32,347 nt of DNA from an uncultured Bacteroidota bacterium (lineage in GTDB: Bacteria; Bacteroidota; Bacteroidia; Chitinophagales; Saprospiraceae): the NCBI GenBank assembly GCA_902609095.1, contig CACLQQ010000031.1, positions 1 to 32,347 of the forward strand, in the 5' to 3' direction. The notes below the pieces were generated by a model. It did not search any database. It was not told where the DNA came from and worked only from the letters and a program-made list of their open reading frames with translations. The position numbers and the translations under genes were made by a program. Positions within the stretch are counted from its first letter, which is position 1, and each line of letters starts with the position of its first letter. Below, piece after piece: positions 8,763 to 19,088 of this stretch.

Positions 8763-10355
8763 TTACTCTATGTACAACTCCCTACTCCTTAACAATTTAT
8801 AGCGATAAGCATCTCTTAAGGCCTCCCAGCTGGCATGAATGATATTGGGGTCTGCACCGCAGGTCCACCAGGTTTCATTGCCGTCCGTAGATTTAACCAT
8901 GACTTGAGTGGTTGACTCAGTACCTTGATCGGTCTGTAGGATGCGTACCTTATAATCTACTAAGCGTACTGATTGCAAGGCCGGAAACTTCTCACCGAAT
9001 GCTATCCTAGATGCATGATCTAAAGCTCCTACAGGCCCTACTGATTCAGCAATTGAAGCTTTTACGGTTTCTTCTCCCTTTACTCTCAGCTTAACTACGG
9101 CTTCTGATATATTCTTATCCGTGTCTCGTACTACCTCAGAAATAATTCGGTAGCTCACCAACTCAAAAATATCCTCGTACCCCATGATTTCTTTATGCAG
9201 GAGAACATAGAATGAGCCATCTGCATTCTCGAATTCATGCCCTTGGTTCTCAAGCTTTTTGATCTTTTGTAGCAGTGCTCTCATCTCTGTCGACTTCTCG
9301 GCGAGCTCTATTCCCATTGACTTAGCCTTCATAGCGATACTACTACCTCCTGACATATCAGACAATAGTATTCGCTGGGAATTTCCAACTACCTCAGGAA
9401 CAATATGCTCATAACTTCGGGCCACTTTCTTTGCAGCATTGGCATGGACACCTCCTTTATGAGCGAAGGCACTAAGGCCAACAAAAGGTTCTTTTTTAGA
9501 GGGTCTTCTATTAGCCGCATTATCAAATGCTAATGAGAATGAACGAAGCTTATTCATTTTATCTTGACAGCTCAACTCATAGCCAAGCTTGAGATTAAGA
9601 TTAGGAATAATAGAGGTTAAGTTGGCATTACCTACTCGTTCTCCATATCCATTCATAGTGCCCTGCACCATAGAAGCCCCTGCCTCTATCCCGGCTATAG
9701 ATACCGCTACCCCTATACCACAGTCATTATGGCAATGCATGCCAATCTCTACACCCGGTAATAATTCTTTGACCACTGCAACAATTTCATCAATTTCTCT
9801 TACCTGAGTGCCACCATTCGTATCACATAACACCAAATAATCTGCACCACCATGATGAGCTGCCCGCAGAGTACTTATAGCATACTCGGCATCATCCTTA
9901 TATCCATCAAAAAAATGCTCGGCATCATAGATTACTTCCTTATCATTTGATTTAAGGAAAGAGACGGAATCTTGTATCATAGCAAGATTCTCTTCAGGTG
10001 ATGTTTTTAATACCTCTGTTACGTGCAGCAACCAGGTTTTCCCAAATATGGTTACAACTGGTGTTTCTGCTTCTAACAAGGTTTGGAGTTGTGTGTCGTC
10101 TTTAGCATTTTTATGTGCCCTGCGTGTAGAGCCAAAAGCTGTGATCTTAGCATGATTAAATGATACATCCTTCACCATACTGAAGAATTCCATGTCCCTT
10201 GGATTACTCCCAGGCCATCCCCCCTCTATATAATCTATACCAAAATCATCCATGGCGTGCGCCAACCCTACCTTATCTACCGCTGAAAAGCTTATACCTT
10301 CACCTTGAGTTCCATCTCTCAAAGTCGTGTCGTATATCATTATATGCCTGCTCAT
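8763..10355 (-). CDS. cimA: (R)-citramalate synthase
   Basis: 530 codons from ATG 10355, no lesion. It condenses pyruvate and acetyl-CoA to (R)-citramalate, the threonine-independent entry to isoleucine. The N-terminal DRE-TIM barrel begins MIYDTTLRDGTQGEG with the metal and catalytic RDG motif, continues with YIEGGWPGSNP and ends with the HCHNDCGIG metal-site block and the NGYGERVGNANL motif. The C-terminal part from about residue 370 is the LeuA-type allosteric domain, suggesting isoleucine feedback. EGGWPGSNP and total length fit CimA better than LeuA or homocitrate synthase. It stands alone, not next to other branched-chain genes, and its integrity beside a wrecked kinase gene suggests the cell still needs to make isoleucine. 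Confidence 0.93.
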   Translation of the reverse strand: MSRHIMIYDTTLRDGTQGEGISFSAVDKVGLAHAMDDFGIDYIEGGWPGSNPRDMEFFSMVKDVSFNHAKITAFGSTRRAHKNAKDDTQLQTLLEAETPVVTIFGKTWLLHVTEVLKTSPEENLAMIQDSVSFLKSNDKEVIYDAEHFFDGYKDDAEYAISTLRAAHHGGADYLVLCDTNGGTQVREIDEIVAVVKELLPGVEIGMHCHNDCGIGVAVSIAGIEAGASMVQGTMNGYGERVGNANLTSIIPNLNLKLGYELSCQDKMNKLRSFSLAFDNAANRRPSKKEPFVGLSAFAHKGGVHANAAKKVARSYEHIVPEVVGNSQRILLSDMSGGSSIAMKAKSMGIELAEKSTEMRALLQKIKKLENQGHEFENADGSFYVLLHKEIMGYEDIFELVSYRIISEVVRDTDKNISEAVVKLRVKGEETVKASIAESVGPVGALDHASRIAFGEKFPALQSVRLVDYKVRILQTDQGTESTTQVMVKSTDGNETWWTCGADPNIIHASWEALRDAYRYKLLRSRELYIE

Positions 10356-10740
10356 CGCTTCTATTTTGCTCCAAAGAGCTTAATTATCTGAGTACAGGAT
10401 TAACCACGAGTCACAAATACCTATCGGTAATTTAGATAAAATCGATGATAATAAAGGATTGATTGTCAGCTTTAGTAGCATATGAAGGGAATAAAATTCA
10501 AATCAGAAAAAGTTTCTTCAATTATTCACACTATATAAGCATAGATGCGGTGCGTGCTCCAAATATTATAATTGCTTCAAAATCACAGAATATCACATAT
10601 AGTTTTATTTATATATTTTGAATTATAACACCAAACCAACATTAAATACTGATAAATTGTTAATAACTTTTTATTTATTCTATTGTTTCATTGTGGGATG
10701 AAACATATATTTATATCATGATCAAAAGCTTACCCAAGTG
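10356..10740. other. AT-rich intergenic stretch
   Basis: 385 nt between cimA (reading left) and a purine-rich non-coding segment. No gene is recognised. It should hold the cimA promoter and perhaps that of the non-coding segment; a TTTCATTG...TATATTTAT pair at about 10685-10715 is a weak candidate for the latter. Confidence 0.4.
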
Positions 10741-11118
10741 AAAAGATCAGGTTCTTTGAGAAAATGTCGGAAGATTAAGATGATGCAAACTGAAAGAAGA
10801 AATTCAAAAAGGGAGCAAGGAAGCAATTCTAAATCAGAAGGAAAGGAAATCTGAAGAAGGGGTAACCTGGAAATAGAAGAACAAGAAAACTGAGAAAATC
10901 ATCTCAAAAAACAGAAGGCATTGCAGTATTTACACAGTGGAACGAAACGTAACTGAATACTTGGAAGCGCAGAGGGAAACAAACCTGAAGGTTCTGTGAA
11001 CCAGGAGAGAAGAAAGAGTAAAACCTGGATTGATCGAATGCGAAACTGAACAAGAAGAGAGTAAATACGAAGACAAAGATAGAGGGATAGTATTGTAAGA
11101 TTCTATCCCTCTTTTTAT
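10740..11118 (+). ncRNA. Candidate purine-rich non-coding RNA
   Basis: About 340 nt with strong A+G excess on the plus strand and no plausible open reading frame in any frame, ending in a perfect intrinsic terminator. Local hairpins can be drawn: GGTTC-tgt-GAACC near 11000, AGTATT/AATACT flanking about 10928-10960, and TCAGA/TCTGA near 10836-10856. It contains many AGGA/GAAGG-like words. It does not match what I know of 6S RNA, tmRNA, RNase P RNA or SRP RNA. The 5' end is a guess. The terminator makes transcription likely; the role is unknown. Confidence 0.45.
11081..11116 (+). terminator. Intrinsic terminator of the purine-rich segment
   Basis: Perfect 10-bp inverted repeat AGAGGGATAG (11081-11090) and CTATCCCTCT (11103-11112) with a 12-nt loop, followed by TTTTTATTT. 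It is the cleanest terminator in the window. Confidence 0.85.
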
Positions 11119-11174
11119 TTCAGTTATTAAGTTTCACGCCGTCATAATTCCATAGAGTCAAAAAGCTATATTGA

Positions 11175-12075
11175 CATCTATTCAAACCAAAAAAGATCAT
11201 TAGATTCCAGCCCAAAACGGCGATCATGCAATTCTTTCCCGAACCACATTTTGGAAAAGATCCTCAGAATGGTGGAGCTATTGACTATTGGTTAGGAGAA
11301 GCAAATGAAAGTATAGAATTACATATCGTTGATAGTCATGGAGATACGATTAGAACCATTAAGTCCAAAGGAAAAAAAGGTATCAATAGAGTTATGTGAA
11401 ATTTCAAAGGAGATTCATCAGATGCTATGGAACTCCATATGCAGCCACTATATGCAGATTGGTTTCCCATGGATAAAATGGAACATGGAAAGGAATCATT
11501 GGAAAGATTTCTGTGCTCTCGGCTCCCGGAACATACCAAGTTCATACCACCATCAATGGAAAATCCATGAAGCAAACGTTTGATTTAGTAATAAATTCTA
11601 ATACTAAAGGGAGCGAGGCAGATATAAAGGCTCAACTTGAAATGCTCAATAGTCTTAAGTCAGACATAATGCAACGATAAAAATGATCAAAGAAGTTGAA
11701 GACCTCAAAAAGCAACTCCATGATATAATACATGTGGTAAATCCCGAAGTCAAGAAATCTCTTATAGGTGCTTCCAAGGAACTCTCCGATATTCTTACAA
11801 AATTTGAGAGTAAACTTATACAGCTTAAGGATACAGGTAAGGATCAGGATATGGTTAGATGGCCTGTCCAGCTCTCAGAGAAGATATTTTACTTAGCCAG
11901 CACAGTAACTTCTGCGGATTTCCCTCCTGCGGACCCACATGTAGAGATTCATGAGATCTTACAAGAAAAAATAACTAAATATCAAGATGAATTGGAAGAA
12001 ATCAAGAATAGTAATGTCCTCCAGTTTATAAATATGGCGAAAGAACATGGTCTTGATTTAATGAGTTCGAATTAG
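11175..12075 (+). pseudogene. C-terminal remnant of a VPS10/BNR-repeat 'glycosyl hydrolase'
   Basis: The readable part begins HLFKPKKIIRFQPKT and runs through FFPEPHFGKDPQNGGAIDYW, GKKGINRVM, APGTYQVHTTI and a long helical tail ending HGLDLMSSN at TAG 12073-12075. It matches the end of large secreted sortilin/VPS10-like beta-propeller proteins, usually about 1000 residues; the whole propeller is missing, replaced upstream by unrelated non-coding DNA. Lesions: TGA 11397-11399 between GINRVM and NFKGD, where tryptophan (TGG) is normal; a frameshift near 11500 (before SVLSAPGTY); a one-base loss near 11674 (SDIMQ to KMIKEVEDL). The 3' 130 codons from 11683 are open but would only be the helical tail. 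Confidence 0.8.
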
Positions 12076-12085
12076 TCAAATCTTT

Positions 12086-14363
12086 ATGTCGACTGCACCC
12101 TCTTCATATTGAAAATTAGCGGTGATTATGTTTGCTGACATCGTCGGCGATACAGCTATGATGCAAACATATGAAAGGAAGGATAGTACTTTATTCGATA
12201 AGTTCTTAAAGACGATCAATGATCAAGTCGAGAGGCATAACGGCAGAGTGGTCAATAATTATGGTGACAGTTGTGTATGCACTTTCGATAGTGCAGTATA
12301 TGCCATCTACTGCGCCAAAGAGTCTCAATCCATTTTTATATCAGAACCTATAGTTCTTGTAAGGTTGGGGCTACATAGCGGTGACTTCTTTTATAAGGAG
12401 GGTAATGTCTTTGGAGATAGTGTCAATCTAACGTCTCGGATCGAATCAATGGGTATAGTAGGCTCCATCCTAATCTCTAAGAGATTGCGGGACGTCGTGA
12501 AAAATCAATCAAACCAGATATTAAATTCTTTGATACTCTTCGAATTTAAAAATGTAGAAGAGCCAATTGAAGTATTTACATTAGCTAATGAAGGCATTGT
12601 TGTTCCTAAAGAAAAAGATCTAAAAAGTAAATTTAAAGAGAAAAAACCTGTCAGGATATCCAACCAATTAGTAGGGTTCATTGGAATTGTATTAACGAGC
12701 ATAATCGGTATAATTTTCTGGCAGCAGTCACAATCATCTAATAAGGAAATGCTGATTACCGCAGATAGCCTCTTAGAATCACCAAATACTCCACTTCCCT
12801 GAAAAGGTGTAACAAAAAAAGGTAGCTGTAATGGTATTTGATAATCAAACCAATTCTGAGGATCTTGATCCATTAGGATTAATGGCTAATGATCGAATTA
12901 CCAGAGGGTTACTTAAGGTAAATAAAGGGAAAGTCATCAATGCTGCAAACGTTCGCAATAACATTACTCTTGCCTAAATTAGCGGAGTTGCTAATCCTGA
13001 ATTTGCTAAGGCCACTGGCGCTTGTATTCTTATCCAAAGCAGATACTATCTCGCAGAAGATCAAATTATTATCTATTCTGATATCATAGATGCTTACAAA
13101 GGAACCATAATATATGGATTGGACCCTATTAAAGGGGATAAAGACAGAGCCTTAGAATTAATAGAAGAATTGACTCAAAAGTTAATAAGATTTTGGGCTA
13201 CGGTCGGAATGAATCGTTACGCTCAGAAAGTACCCAAATATGAATCGTATAAACTAATGTTACAGGCAAGTAAATACTGGACTTAAAACTAGATAAGGTT
13301 AAATAGCTTTTATTGAAGTCATTTGAAGCAGACACTTCACATTATACTGCATTAGCTAGATTGCGTACATTCTATTCTAATTCCGGTAGATACGATCAGA
13401 TAGATTCACTTGTCAAATTTCTTGATATTAGAACTGATAATCTTACAACTTGGGAAATCCTGCAATTAAACAAAGATAAGACACGGCTTAAATTTAATAC
13501 TGACGACGAGTTAAAATTTGCCTTACAACAATTAGCTATTGACTCATCCATCGATCAACATAACATAGCCCTAATACTTTATGGTGACAATAGATTAGAA
13601 GAAGCCCTTACCATGTATCAAAATGAGCTAAAAAGAAACCCTCCCGGAAAAACAGAGAGAAGTCAATACGTTTTGAGTAAAATAGTGAGCATTCTCGATC
13701 GACTTGGACGATATCAAGAGACATTGACCAATAATTGATGACCTAAAATATCCTCCTAAACATGGCTTAGTAGTCTGGGAACAGTTTGGGGCCTTACATC
13801 ACTTAAAGGAATGGGATAAAATTGATGCAGCACTCCACTTTTATGAATATTTAGGTTCACAAAGCACCTTTCAGTCACAACTCGCTATTCTAAGTATCCT
13901 ACATATCAACAAAAAATCGGAATTAGAAAGCTATATTAACTGCGCAAAACAAAAAAATCTGAATATCCAATTACCTTACCAGATTCTGTGGTTAAAGGCT
14001 CAACTGGAATTCATTCGTGGAAACTTTGATGAGTCGATAAATAATTTCAGTAATACAAGTTCAATCACTCGTTTTGATCTATCACAATTGGCAGTAATGG
14101 ACTATGCCGGTTACATCAATCAGGCTAGAGCATTAGAAGAGGATTACTTGAAAGAGAAGGTCTATTATGATCAACCGTATTATTATTATTAAGCATTAGG
14201 ACAATACTATATAGCTCAAGGTGATAAAGCTAAATCAATAGAGTACTTAAAAAAGCTATGCATAGCGGGATGCGCTTTTTACCAGAAACCTTCATGAATG
14301 ATCTTTTTTTTTAGAGACTTAATAGGTTATGAGCCATATGAAGAACTGATTAGACCGCAGTGA
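12086..14363 (+). pseudogene. Class III adenylate cyclase fused to TPR domain, broken
   Basis: About 760 codons. From ATG 12086 the frame is MSTAPSSY, TGA (12110-12112, probably from CGA), KLAVIMFADIVG; then the cyclase core with the second metal Asp in NNYGDSCV and the GDSVNLTSRIE motif; a membrane helix (LVGFIGIVLTSIIGIIFW); the AVMVFDNQT periplasmic-type block; and TPRs ending with YEPYEELIRPQ at TGA 14361-14363. Lesions: also TGA 12800-12802, a +1 slip in an A run near 12814-12820, TAA 12975-12977, frameshift near 13286, TAG near 13303, frameshift near 13730, TAA 14190-14192, frameshifts near 14253 and in a 9-T run near 14303-14311. The catalytic domain is open from the ATG at 12128, but the output domain is fragmented. 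Role in life: making cAMP in response to an unknown signal. Confidence 0.88.
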
Positions 14364-14473
14364 ATCAATCCTTATCATTGCTTAACTCATCATTCACATG
14401 GATAAAAATTCAAAACAATTGTTGTAACATCACCTTTTGTAGGAAAACATTAATACGGCCCAAAAGTAATTGA

Positions 14474-14846
14474 ATGAAAATATAAGTAGTCGATGACGAG
14501 AAAGATGTGAAGCTACTTTTCGAGCAGCGCTTCAGAAGAGAGATTAAAAAAGATACAATGTCTTTTGCATTCTCCTATTCTGGTGAAGAAGCCCTTCAAT
14601 ATCTCAATGATCACCCTTACGAGGCGGTGCTTATCTATTTGATATTAATATGCCTGGCATGAGTGGACCGGAGTTGCTAAAGAGAATTAAAACTGATTAT
14701 AAGGATCCTCCTCCTGTGGTGATAATGATTACGGCATATAGCGACGAAGAAAATTACAATACAGCTAAAGGATTAGGAGCAGATGATTTTCTTAGAAACC
14801 AGTTGATTTCGCTAAATTGAAGGAAAAATTACAAACGCTGTTGTAA
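14474..14846 (+). pseudogene. Single-domain response regulator (receiver), broken
   Basis: ATG 14474 gives Met-Lys-Ile, TAA (14483-14485), then VVDDEKDVKLLFEQRF: the stop occupies the codon before the acidic pocket. A frameshift near 14637 splits EAVL from FDINMPGMSGPELL (phospho-acceptor Asp in this block), and another near 14795 splits GADDFL from KPVDFAKLKEKL (conserved Lys). The stop TAA at 14844-14846 overlaps the ATG of the next gene (TAATG), so the two were translationally coupled. Probably the partner receiver of the following receiver-cyclase. Confidence 0.85.
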
Positions 14847-15906
14847 TGGCCAAAATACTGGTGGTAGATGATGAGGTTGACTTAGAACTGTTGATCAAAC
14901 AGAAGTTTTGCAAAAAGATCAAAAGCAATGATTATGAGTTTGTTTTTCCATCGAATGGAGTTCATGCTTTACAGCAATTAGAAGATAATTCAGGTATCGA
15001 TGTCATTCTTAGTGACATCAATATGCCTGTAATGGACGTCTATCATTGCTAACTGAGGTTAATCAAAAACACTCTCTACTCAAAACAGTAATGGTTTCTG
15101 CATATGGTGATATGGATAATATCAGAACGGCAATGAATAGAGGAGCTTTTGATTTCATCACAAAGCCGGTCAATTTAAATGATCTTTAGATTACCATCAA
15201 TAAGACCATCGAGCATGTCTATCAGAATAAAGAAACACTAAAGGCCATAAAGGAAAATAACATACTGAAAATGTATGTTGATGACAGCGTCTTAAACTTC
15301 ATGAACAGCAGAGAATTTGAGTCAGCACTGGTAGATACGGAAACAATAGAAGCATCGGTATGCTTCATAGATATCTGTAGCTTCACCAAGCTCAGTGAAT
15401 CACAATCTGCTGATAAAATAGTTGATTTATTAAATGGATATTTTGAGGTGATTGTCAGGGAGATCATAGAAAAAGATGGATATATAGATAAGTTTATCGG
15501 AGATACGGTCATGGCTGTATTCAGAGGTGATGACCATCAACAAAGAGCTGTACAATCGTACAAAGCGGTAAGAAGTGCGATCAATAAGCTACCAGATGAT
15601 CGATATGGCATAGGATTCATGCCTACAGTTGCCATAGGGATCAATAGTGGTGATATGGTAGCAGAGAACATTAGTTCAGCTCAATTGAAAAGATTAGACT
15701 ACGCAGTGATTGGTGCAAATGTCAATATGGCCCAACATTTAGAAGCTTCCGCAGGCCCAGACCAAATACATATCTCTCATTCAGTATATCAGAGCACCAA
15801 GGGAATCATAGAAGCAGAGAGCTCTGGATTTTTTCCACTGATCCAAGGATTGGATCACGTTAAAGTATTTAAGGGACAAATCCATAGGATTAAATTATTA
15901 ATTTAG
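14846..15906 (+). pseudogene. Receiver-class III adenylate/guanylate cyclase, broken
   Basis: Starts MAKILVVDDEVDLELL at 14846. The receiver keeps its acceptor Asp in SDINMPVMD and the lysine in FITKPVN; a coiled linker (INKTIEHVYQNKETL) leads to a class III cyclase domain with metal Asps in VCFIDICSFTKL and KFIGDTVMAVF and a GANVNMAQHLE motif. Lesions: a one-base loss near 15041 just after the phosphorylation site, and TAG 15187-15189 between NLNDL and ITINKTIEH. The cyclase half is open from 15190 to the end and could in principle be expressed from an internal start (ATG 15271), unregulated by the receiver. Partner of the preceding receiver gene; both would have fed cAMP or cGMP signalling. 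Confidence 0.88.
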
Positions 15907-15960
15907 ACCTATTCAACCAGCCGATAGAAATTATATCTTCCTCAATCTAAATAGCCAACT

Positions 15961-17631
15961 ATGACTTTCGGTTCCAAAATAATAGCGTTTACAGCTGTAA
16001 TATTCTTGTCAGCCTGTTTTAGTGAAACTCCAGTAAAGGATAATACTGTCTTATTTGGTTACGACTTTAGCCAAGATGCAATAACACCTACTGATAAATT
16101 GCTCAGCAAGTACACTCCATTTAGGTTAACTACTAATATGTCTGAACTATCTGGAAATCAGAAGAAGATAATTAAGTTATTAGTAGAGGCAACTACGTAC
16201 ATGGACGATTTGTTTTGGTATGACGCTTATGGTTCCAAAGTGGAATTCATGTCATCTTTGGATAGCACAGATGAGTAAGCTTTTGCAACCATCAATTATG
16301 GTCCGTGGGATCGCTTGAATGGGAATGAGTCATTTATTGATGGAGTTGTAGAGAAACCTGCATGAGCGAATTTCTATCCTGCCGATATGACCAAGGAAGA
16401 ATTTGAAACATCAGATTTAGCGGATAAAGGAAGTTTATATACTTATATCCGACGTGGCGCTAATGGACAACTGATATCAGTTCCCTATCATCAACAATTC
16501 GCTAAGGAAGTCGATCGAGTGTCTCGATTGCCTTTGATGGCAGTAGATCTCGCCAAGAATGAAGGTTTAAAAAAATACCTAAAGCTTAGAGCTGCAGCGA
16601 TAACTTCAGATGACTATCAAGCCAGTGATATGGCATGGTTGGATATGAAAACTAATCAAATAGATATAGTAATCGGGGCTATAGAAACTTATGAGGATCA
16701 ACTGTATGGGTATAAAGCCGCCCATGAAGACTATATAATAGTTAAAGATATGGAATGGAGTGAAAGTCTGCCTAAATACGGTGCATTCTTGCCTGATCTT
16801 CAAAGAGGATTACGCGTACCTGATGAATACATAACGGAGAGTCTTGGTACTGATACAGAGCTCGATGCTTACGATGTAATCTATTATGCTGGAGATTGTA
16901 ATTCTAGTAGCAAAACGATAGCCATCAATCTACCAAATGATGAAGAGGTTCAGTTAGCAAAGGGTACAAGACGATTACAGTTAAAAAATGCCATGCAGGC
17001 AAAGTTTGATAAAATACTAATACCCATAGCAGACATGTTAGTGGATGATAGCCAACGTCAACATATCACATTTGACGCCTTCTTCTCTAGCACCATGTTT
17101 CATGAGGTGGCGCATGGCTCAGGTATAAAGAGTACCATCAATGGTCAAGGCACCGTGCGAATGGCCTTGAAGGAATATGCTTCAGCACTTGAGGAGGGTA
17201 AGGCAGATATGCTTGGCCTTTATATGATAAAACAACTTCATGACCGTGGTGAACTTACGGCTGACCTGATGGATTATTATGTGACATTCATGACGTCCAT
17301 ATTTCGATCCGTTCGATTTGGGGCTTCATCTGCACATGGTAAGGCTAACATGATCAGGTTTAATTTCTTTAATGAGCACGGGGCATTTGAAAAGAATTCT
17401 GAAACAGTTAAATACAGAATCAATAGAGAAAACTTTGAAAAAGCCATGGATCAACTGTCTTATATGATCCTAAAGTTTCAAGGAGATGGAAACTATGATC
17501 AAGTATCAAAGCTTGTAGATATTATGGCTCGTATAAGACCAAACTTACAGAAGTACTTAAATAAACTTTCCGATGCTGGAATCCCAGTAAATATTTTATT
17601 TGAACAAGGAATCGATGTTTTAAGCCTATAA
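15961..17631 (+). pseudogene. DPP III-like (M49-related) zinc peptidase lipoprotein, two nonsense codons
   Basis: 557 codons in one frame. A lipoprotein signal (IIAFTAVIFLSACFS) is followed by a substrate region and a zinc site: HEVAHG at residues 381-386 and EEGKAD at 411-416, the spaced HExxH/EExxAD pair of bacterial dipeptidyl-peptidase 3-like proteins. Lesions are only TAA 16276-16278 (between STDE and AFATINYGPW) and TGA 16363-16365 (between EKPA and ANFYPADMT, where glycine GGA is usual in relatives as I recall them). No frameshift. The 414 codons from ATG 16387 are intact and contain the whole zinc site but no export signal. Role: peptide degradation at the envelope; the exact substrate is unknown. 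Confidence 0.85.
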
Positions 17632-17640
17632 ATTAGAATT

Positions 17641-18326
17641 ATGAGAATACCTACAGCTATTATACTCGCCATAGGGTTGATCACATCCAGTGTGATCTTA
17701 GCTTACGGCATTAAAAACATGCGCAATTCTAACTATGTAATGGTAAAAGGACTATCTGAAAAAGAAGTTATTGCCAATCGTGCCTGGTGGTCAATCATAA
17801 CCCAAGTGAATACTGGAAACACCAAAGAAATGCAAACACAGATCTCGCGATTAGAAAATCAGATCACAGCATTCTTAAAACGCAATGGTTTTACTAATGA
17901 TGAGATCAACTCTCTACTCAGAGTATCTATCAGTCTAATTACAATGGGACTCCGAGATTATCTGGAGATTTTAAGATAAGTGTTAGTACAGATGATATAG
18001 ATGAGGTCATCTCAGCGCAAAAGGAGACCGGGGATCTCATAGCTGCTGGAATTTTGTTACAATCAGAGCCATGGTCAGCTGAACCTAAGTATTACTTTAC
18101 TAAGTTTAAAGAGCTGAAGAAAGATATGCTCGCAGAAGCAACGAAAGAGGCTAAGGAAGCGGCACAAGAATTTGCAACTAACTCAGGAAGCTCTGTCGGT
18201 AAGATGAGAAGAGCAAACCAAGGGGTATTCCAAATATTACCTGGCAACAGGACTCAAGAAGATCAGGTATTCTTTCCTGAGAAGATTGTAAGAATAGTTT
18301 CTAAGGTAGATTATTTCTTAGAATAG
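17641..18326 (+). pseudogene. SIMPL (DUF541) domain protein, one frameshift
   Basis: N-terminal membrane anchor (IILAIGLITSSVILAYGI) followed by VMVKGLSEKEVIANRAWWSI, the usual opening of a SIMPL domain. The frame changes once, near 17905-17925; with one base restored it reads SIYQSNYNGTPRLSGDFKIS and continues cleanly through TKEAKEAAQEFA and GVFQILPGNRTQED to VSKVDYFLE at 18324-18326. SIMPL proteins sit in the envelope and have a poorly known role in stress resistance. It starts 9 nt after the peptidase gene upstream, so they form one unit. Confidence 0.85.
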
Positions 18327-18331
18327 TTTCC

Positions 18332-19023
18332 GTTCTAAAACAGGGGATCTATATTGGTTTTATTCTCTCATCTATCTTTTCACAACTTTTTGGAGGAGAA
18401 ACTGTAAAAGATACGCTACCTGAGGGATTCGTTTACCTTCGAGATATTGACTCGACTATATTGGAAGAAGTGCGCTATCACGGCATAAGCAACTTCATTG
18501 GGAGTCAGATTGATGGTTACAATACTTCTGCCATAATTATAGCTAAACCCGCCGCTAAAGCTCTAAGCAGAGTTCAGCAAAATCTAAGAGTAGTCAACAA
18601 GAGTCTGAAAATATTTGATGCTTATCGCCCTCAAAAAGCTGTGAACCACTTTGTTCGCTGGGTCCGAGATCCTTAAGACAAATTGATGAAGTCAAAATAC
18701 TATCCTAAGATTCCTAAAAATGAACTGTTTAAAAGAGGTTACATTGCAAGTAGATCGGGACATACCAGAGGAAGTACTGTTGATCAGACCATCGTGGACC
18801 TCGATACCGGAGAAGAATTGGATATGGGAGAACCATTTGATTTTTTTGGAATTATATCTCATCACGATTATGGACAAATCACTACTGAACAGAGGTCTAA
18901 TAGAGCCTTCCTTAAAAGTGTAATGACAAAAACGGATTTATACACTATTCTAAAGAGTGGTGGCATTACACTTTAGTAGACGAACCCTATCCCTTTATCT
19001 ATTTTGATTTTAACGTAGATTAA
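18332..19023 (+). pseudogene. D-Ala-D-Ala dipeptidase (VanX/DdpX type, M15D), broken
   Basis: The readable frame starts near 18332 with a signal-like GIYIGFILSSIFSQLFGG, but no ATG is found, so the start may be mutated. Then LPEGFVYLRDIDSTI, LKIFDAYRPQKAV, the zinc-binding SGHTRGSTVD block (His and Asp ligands) and, in another frame, GFIHYSKEWWHYTLVDE with the catalytic Glu and last His ligand, ending at TAA 19021-19023. Lesions: TAA 18674-18676 (VRDP to DKLMKSKYY, probably from GAA) and a one-base loss near 18930. Relatives hydrolyse D-Ala-D-Ala, often to recycle cell-wall peptides rather than for vancomycin resistance; no vanH or vanA is nearby. Confidence 0.85.
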
Positions 19024-19088
19024 TTTTATTTCCGCGAACTAAATATTCCTATCTCTGAGATTTTAGGAAAAAGGATATAAATTAGCCC

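Noticed and set aside
10740-11118. tmRNA, RNase P RNA, SRP RNA or 6S RNA
   Set aside because: None of their conserved core words could be found on either strand, and no tag-peptide reading frame is present.
18332-19023. Vancomycin resistance operon
   Set aside because: Only a VanX/DdpX-type dipeptidase is present, and it is broken; there is no vanH, vanA, vanR or vanS-like gene.
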